The translations under genes and the position numbers were made by a program. A stretch of DNA of 64,000 nt. Source: Diphasiastrum complanatum (taxonomy: Eukaryota; Streptophyta; Lycopodiopsida; Lycopodiales; Lycopodiaceae). Positions 60,080 to 64,000 of this stretch are shown here, piece after piece. The first letter of the stretch is position 1. Every line of letters starts with the position of its first letter. A model generated the notes under the pieces. The model was not told the DNA's origin. It saw nothing but the letters and a program-made list of their open reading frames with translations, and did no database searches. Where the stretch lies: contig CM055104.1 in assembly GCA_029204225.1 (NCBI GenBank), positions 46,632,864 through 46,696,863 on the forward strand, given 5' to 3'.

Positions 60080-60427
60080 AGGCATCACACCAGCAGCATC
60101 TTGCCACCGGTCATGCTATCAAGCATACACTAGTGAGAGCCCAATAGGCATACTTATACCCTCCAAGGCCCATGCACCACTAGTAGTGCACTATGACACC
60201 TCACTGGACAACTCTGCAGCCTATCTGGGCCATGTCATCCAGTTTCCCAATGGCTCACTGATAGATCCATACAAATCCATCATCAAGTGTTTAGGCCTAC
60301 AACCATTAATAATGACCATGTAAAAATAAGGGCCCCAATTCCCTTATAGTCACAATTAACTTACGGGTTGTTGGTCTACCAGTTCTTAGCATGGACATGC
60401 TACCCGAGACCAGTCGTGGGCATGACA
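60080..60427 (-). mobile_element. 3' LTR of chromovirus L (one end defined)
   Basis: The minus strand has the tract AATAAGGGGAAAATAA followed by TGTCATGCCCACGACTGG, a clear internal-LTR junction at 60,427. The other end of the LTR is not determined. Confidence 0.6.
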
Positions 60428-60439
60428 TTATTTTCCCCT

Positions 60440-61120
60440 TATTCAAGTTCTGTCCTCAGAACTTAAAATTGAAAAAGTTCCTCCTTAAGCTTCCTTCCTG
60501 TTCCTAGGAATCATCGTCGTCTGTACATCCCTTCCATCGAACCAGATGCTCGATAACTATACGATTTCTCAATCGTTTAGTTCTTGTATCCAAGATCTTT
60601 CCAGGTTCAAGACGAGATACACCTGATGATTCATCCAACAGGTCTAATTGATCTCCAGATCCAAGATGCTTTCCTTCACGTAGACTCTTCTTGAGATGGC
60701 TTACGTGAAATACGGGATGCACTTGAGATCCTTCCGGGAGTTCCAATTGGTAAGCTAAGGATCCAACCTTTTTCAAGATCTAATACGGTCCTCTATATCT
60801 AGGAGACTAATAATAATGCTTGCCAGTACGCAATACGCTTGAATCCATCGGGATTCTCAAAAAATACCCAATCGCCCACTTGGAAGTTTCTCAGTGCTCT
60901 TTTCAGACTTGCATAATGTCGGTCCCCATCCTGGTACACCGGACATTCTCACGTGCAATCCGTAGCATTTCCTGCATATCATGTAGGAAATCCGCTACTT
61001 TCTGAAACTTGAATGCCCGAGTCTCTACCGCAATGGGTGATATAGGTTTAAAACTATACGTAAGCATGCACGGGCTATAACCGGTAGCCAAATGCTTACT
61101 ATAACCCAATATCCATCAAG
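60440..61120 (-). pseudogene. Chromovirus L integrase end and chromodomain
   Basis: Minus strand, Ty3/gypsy. Integrase core end HLATGYSPCMLTYSFKPISP, a broken middle, then KVGSLAYQLELPEGSQVHPV and FHVSHLKKSL, the conserved integrase C-terminal module, and a chromodomain HLVRWKGCTDDDDS. A TAG at 60,504 stands where family members have Trp, and the frame beyond it still reads like a chromodomain end. Upstream pol is cut at about 61,120. Chromodomains of this family direct integration to particular chromatin. Confidence 0.85.
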
Positions 61121-62491
61121 GTGACTACCTCTCCGAGGAGATTTCTATGAAAATATGAATAGATATCGTAACTGATCTTCTGATCATGTAGGTCATCCTT
61201 CTTTTAACCGATCAAGTATAACTAGAATCTGAACTATGATTCATCAATCATAACTCATCGGATTCTTGTGCTATACTCAATAAAAGAACGTGATACCCTC
61301 ACATAGGCAACAACCAATGATTAGAAAATCTTTTAAGCTTAGAGTCATCTCTAGTTTAACAAATATGGCCGACCAAAAGCGACCAATGAACTTCGAAACG
61401 CGAATGTTCATAATGTCACTTTGGTAATCTGCAAAGCCTAAACAGACACTCTATGACTTCTTGGTCTATACCCGAATAAACATAGTTGATTTGGTAAGGT
61501 GATCAGTCGTACCAAAATTCCACTATCTTGTTTATTCATTCGGGGTAATCTACCATGAACACAATCTCCTCCTATGGATTAGGTATATCTTAGAATCTGA
61601 GTTATGATTCACCAATCTCAACTCTCCAGATTCCTAAGACCGTACCATATCATAAGAGTGCAATACAATTATTAAAAGACACATGAGTTGTTCCTGAAAG
61701 TCCTTTCCATTTGGAAAGTTCTAGACTTTCCCAACTCACACACGGTGCCCATATAAGGTTTGTAATCCCAAGAGCGCCCTTACTTTAGACATTGCACAAC
61801 GTGTCATTCGAAAGTTAGGGTTCATCTAGAATAAGTCTAGAATGTACTCTTAAGTTCTAATCTTAATAACTTAAAATTTATCGGAATCTCATTACGCGAA
61901 GTTCTAACTTTTGGCAAACAACAACTATCCAACTCTCGTGAGTCTTCCGGGATAGCATTCCATCCTTTCCGAACAGGAAAAGATAAGTCCCAAAAGTTCT
62001 CGTATATTCTATGCACACCCATCTGTAAATGAATCCAAAACGACTCATAAATGTTGTGACTTATAAGCAATACATTTCAACAATAATATCCATAAGTAAG
62101 ATTTCTATTGTTGATTTACAACAACTAACTCAGAAGTAGCACTCCTGACTCGGTTAGTTGTATCGAATTTAGAAAATATTTAAATGTCTTGGTGTGGTAC
62201 CAAAACACCACATTTAATCTGATTCTAAATCAATTCTAGGTCAATAAGTGCTTTTTCACATCCAAAAAATCTCAACCAGAGATTCACTCAAAAGAATATA
62301 TTGCATGAATTTCTTTCCTTGCATCAACCCACGGATCTCAGTCCACACTAAGATCACGTTGTTTTGACACAAATCAATCGGACTTGTTATCAGCCACTTT
62401 CCTACCGCAAGAGTACCTTCTAAGTTTTCCCCTCTTAAATCTTCACCAGAAATCAACTATAATCTCTAAAGGATTTTTGTAATATCTATGT
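61121..62491. other. No gene recognised; decayed repeat sequence
   Basis: About 1.4 kb without coding motifs. The block 'agaatctga(a/g)(c/t)tatgattca(t/c)caatc' occurs near 61,222 and 61,592, so part of it is internally repeated. Probably LTR or leader sequence of an unidentified element. Confidence 0.4.
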
Positions 62492-62806
62492 AGTGCTCGT
62501 TCTGCTGCACATCATTGTAGGTGCAGCCAAAAGCCAAAATGATTGGTTTGTTGCAAGCTTCACGAATGAACAAAGGAGCTTGTCACTCAGCCAAGCAGAA
62601 TGTGATAAATGTTCTTTAGTAAAATTTGCCCTTCAGCCAAGCTCACCTTTCAGGAACATGCACTTTTCTTCATAGTAGCAAGGAGGAGGGTGGAGACTGC
62701 TGGATTGGGATATAAATATTTTTAATATATGCATATATAGTTACGACAAATACACAGCTTTGTGTGTGACATTTTTGATGGTAAATGGTGACATTTTTTG
62801 CCAGGC
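62492..62806 (+). repeat. 315-bp direct repeat, right copy
   Basis: Copy of 57,959-58,273, offset about 4,533 bases. Confidence 0.9.
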
Positions 62807-62830
62807 AAACAGGACATTTTTTACGGCAAT

Positions 62831-62832
<2 letters not shown>

Positions 62833-62864
<32 letters not shown>
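62833..62864. repeat. (AC)n microsatellite, 32 bp
   Basis: A perfect AC run shortly after the right 315-bp repeat; the left copy lacks it. Confidence 0.95.
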
Positions 62865-62868
<4 letters not shown>

Positions 62869-64000
62869 GGGGTGTGCCTATTCCACGTACTCCTACTCAA
62901 GAAAATCTATCTATTGGAAAGTTTTAAGATTCTTGTGACAAATTTGCTCGTTCTGATTGATTTTGTTTTAGAAATCCTTGGATTTAGATATAAAAAAGTG
63001 ACCAAATTTTTTGGCATGCGAATTTTGGAAAAGACGCAAGCTCTATTTCTTGATTGTTTAGGACACACATAGAGTGCATGGTGCAGCAGTGTTCGTGAAA
63101 GTCGACATCCTTAAAGAATGGAACCGACATCCTTTTCAAAAAACTGGTATGCTTAGAATTCGATTGATTTTTTCATGGCAAGAATCAAAGGTTTTGCTTA
63201 AGAAAGTTGACAAGTATCATGATATTCCAGATTTAAAGTCGAGGAACCCCTCTTTTGGTACTTCCTCTTATCCTGCCCAATTTTCCACCACCCATTGCCC
63301 CCTCTCTCTTTTTTTATGGCAGAAATTGATCGGGTGGGGAGGGGGAGTTTCTTTACTTGGATGAAGGGCCCCTTAACTCATGCGTGATCATTCGTTTTTT
63401 AGCCTATACATTAATATTTTGGCATTGTCATGTTGTCCTTCATGGCCAACTTGACATTGGTCATCCATAAAAATTTTAAAGTTTGGGTAACACCATATTG
63501 CCTAAGCATGATGTGCATTGTGACACTAACCGTCCTCAAAATTCCAAAAATTGTTTTAATCTATCAAACCTTTTTAATGTTTATTAAAAAGAGGAGGGAT
63601 TGGGGGGGGCTCAAGAAAAATGCCACGCCACCCCGTCGAAGGAGGATTTGAAAGTTTCTCTTTTGGACAAGGGGTGAGTGATTTGTGGAGAAAGTGGGTA
63701 AAAAGAAACTCTTTCAACCCTTCTTCTTTTTATTTGGAGAGAGGAGCTTACGATTCATGGAGAGGGGCTTTTTTTATTGTTGGGGCTCCATTTTCAGTCA
63801 CCACAGACACAAAAAAAAGACCTTAAGATGATTTTTCGGTGGAGGGCAAAAGTGGAACTGTACTCCATTAACCGGATTATTTGCAGATATCATGGCCTGC
63901 AAGGGAACAATCTGCCCAAACTGGAGAGGTCTTGCCACAATAGGCCGTGCAACTGCTCACAACAGTCTATGCTACTAAAAACCATATCAAATGTCTATTA
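62865..64000. other. No gene recognised
   Basis: AT-rich sequence with short frames only. No LTR junction, exon series or repeat pair was found. Confidence 0.4.

Overview
This is a transposon-dense stretch of a large plant nuclear genome. It is AT-rich, has many LTR retrotransposons in nested layers, has long GA/GT microsatellites, and holds one recognisable host gene. That gene is SDHAF2 (Sdh5 family, flavinylation of succinate dehydrogenase) on the minus strand at 14,377-18,730, in five exons with one 3.2-kb intron. The gene and element types point to a vascular plant with a large genome, such as a gymnosperm or a fern. The sequence alone does not decide which.

Layout. 1-6.3 kb: an unassigned region, a fragment of LTR family F, then an LTR (3,534-4,379) that carries a primer-binding site on one side and a polypurine tract on the other, followed by a decayed coiled-coil ORF and a MITE-like element. 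6.3-12.3 kb: pieces of four Ty1/copia elements (H, K', J, I) stacked head to tail. 12.8-24.4 kb: the SDHAF2 locus, with copies of a dispersed repeat (R1) on both sides and R1 copies next to long microsatellites. 24.5-33.6 kb (minus strand) and 38.9-57.2 kb (plus strand): two halves of one nested stack. In it copia element C was invaded by copia element A, A by gypsy-like element B, and the 5' LTR of B by a pol-less element D. The reading frame of C broken by the 5' LTR of A resumes beyond the 3' LTR of A, and the frame of A broken by the 5' LTR of B resumes beyond the 3' LTR of B, but on the opposite strand. Inverting about 33.6-57.2 kb makes the stack contiguous again. 33.7-38.9 kb, inside that interval: element F with a 3' LTR, a copia copy K, and LTR G. 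57.2-64 kb: decayed sequence, a 315-bp direct repeat pair, LTR fragments, and the 3' end of a chromovirus integrase (minus).

Almost all element genes are broken by stops, frameshifts or nesting, so none is expected to make a working polyprotein. The best preserved structure is D: two 473-bp LTRs, a 5-bp target duplication, a primer-binding site flush with the LTR, and unusual AGTT...AACT ends. SDHAF2 is the only gene likely to be expressed as a cellular protein. All similarity statements come from reading and comparing the sequence by eye, without database searches.
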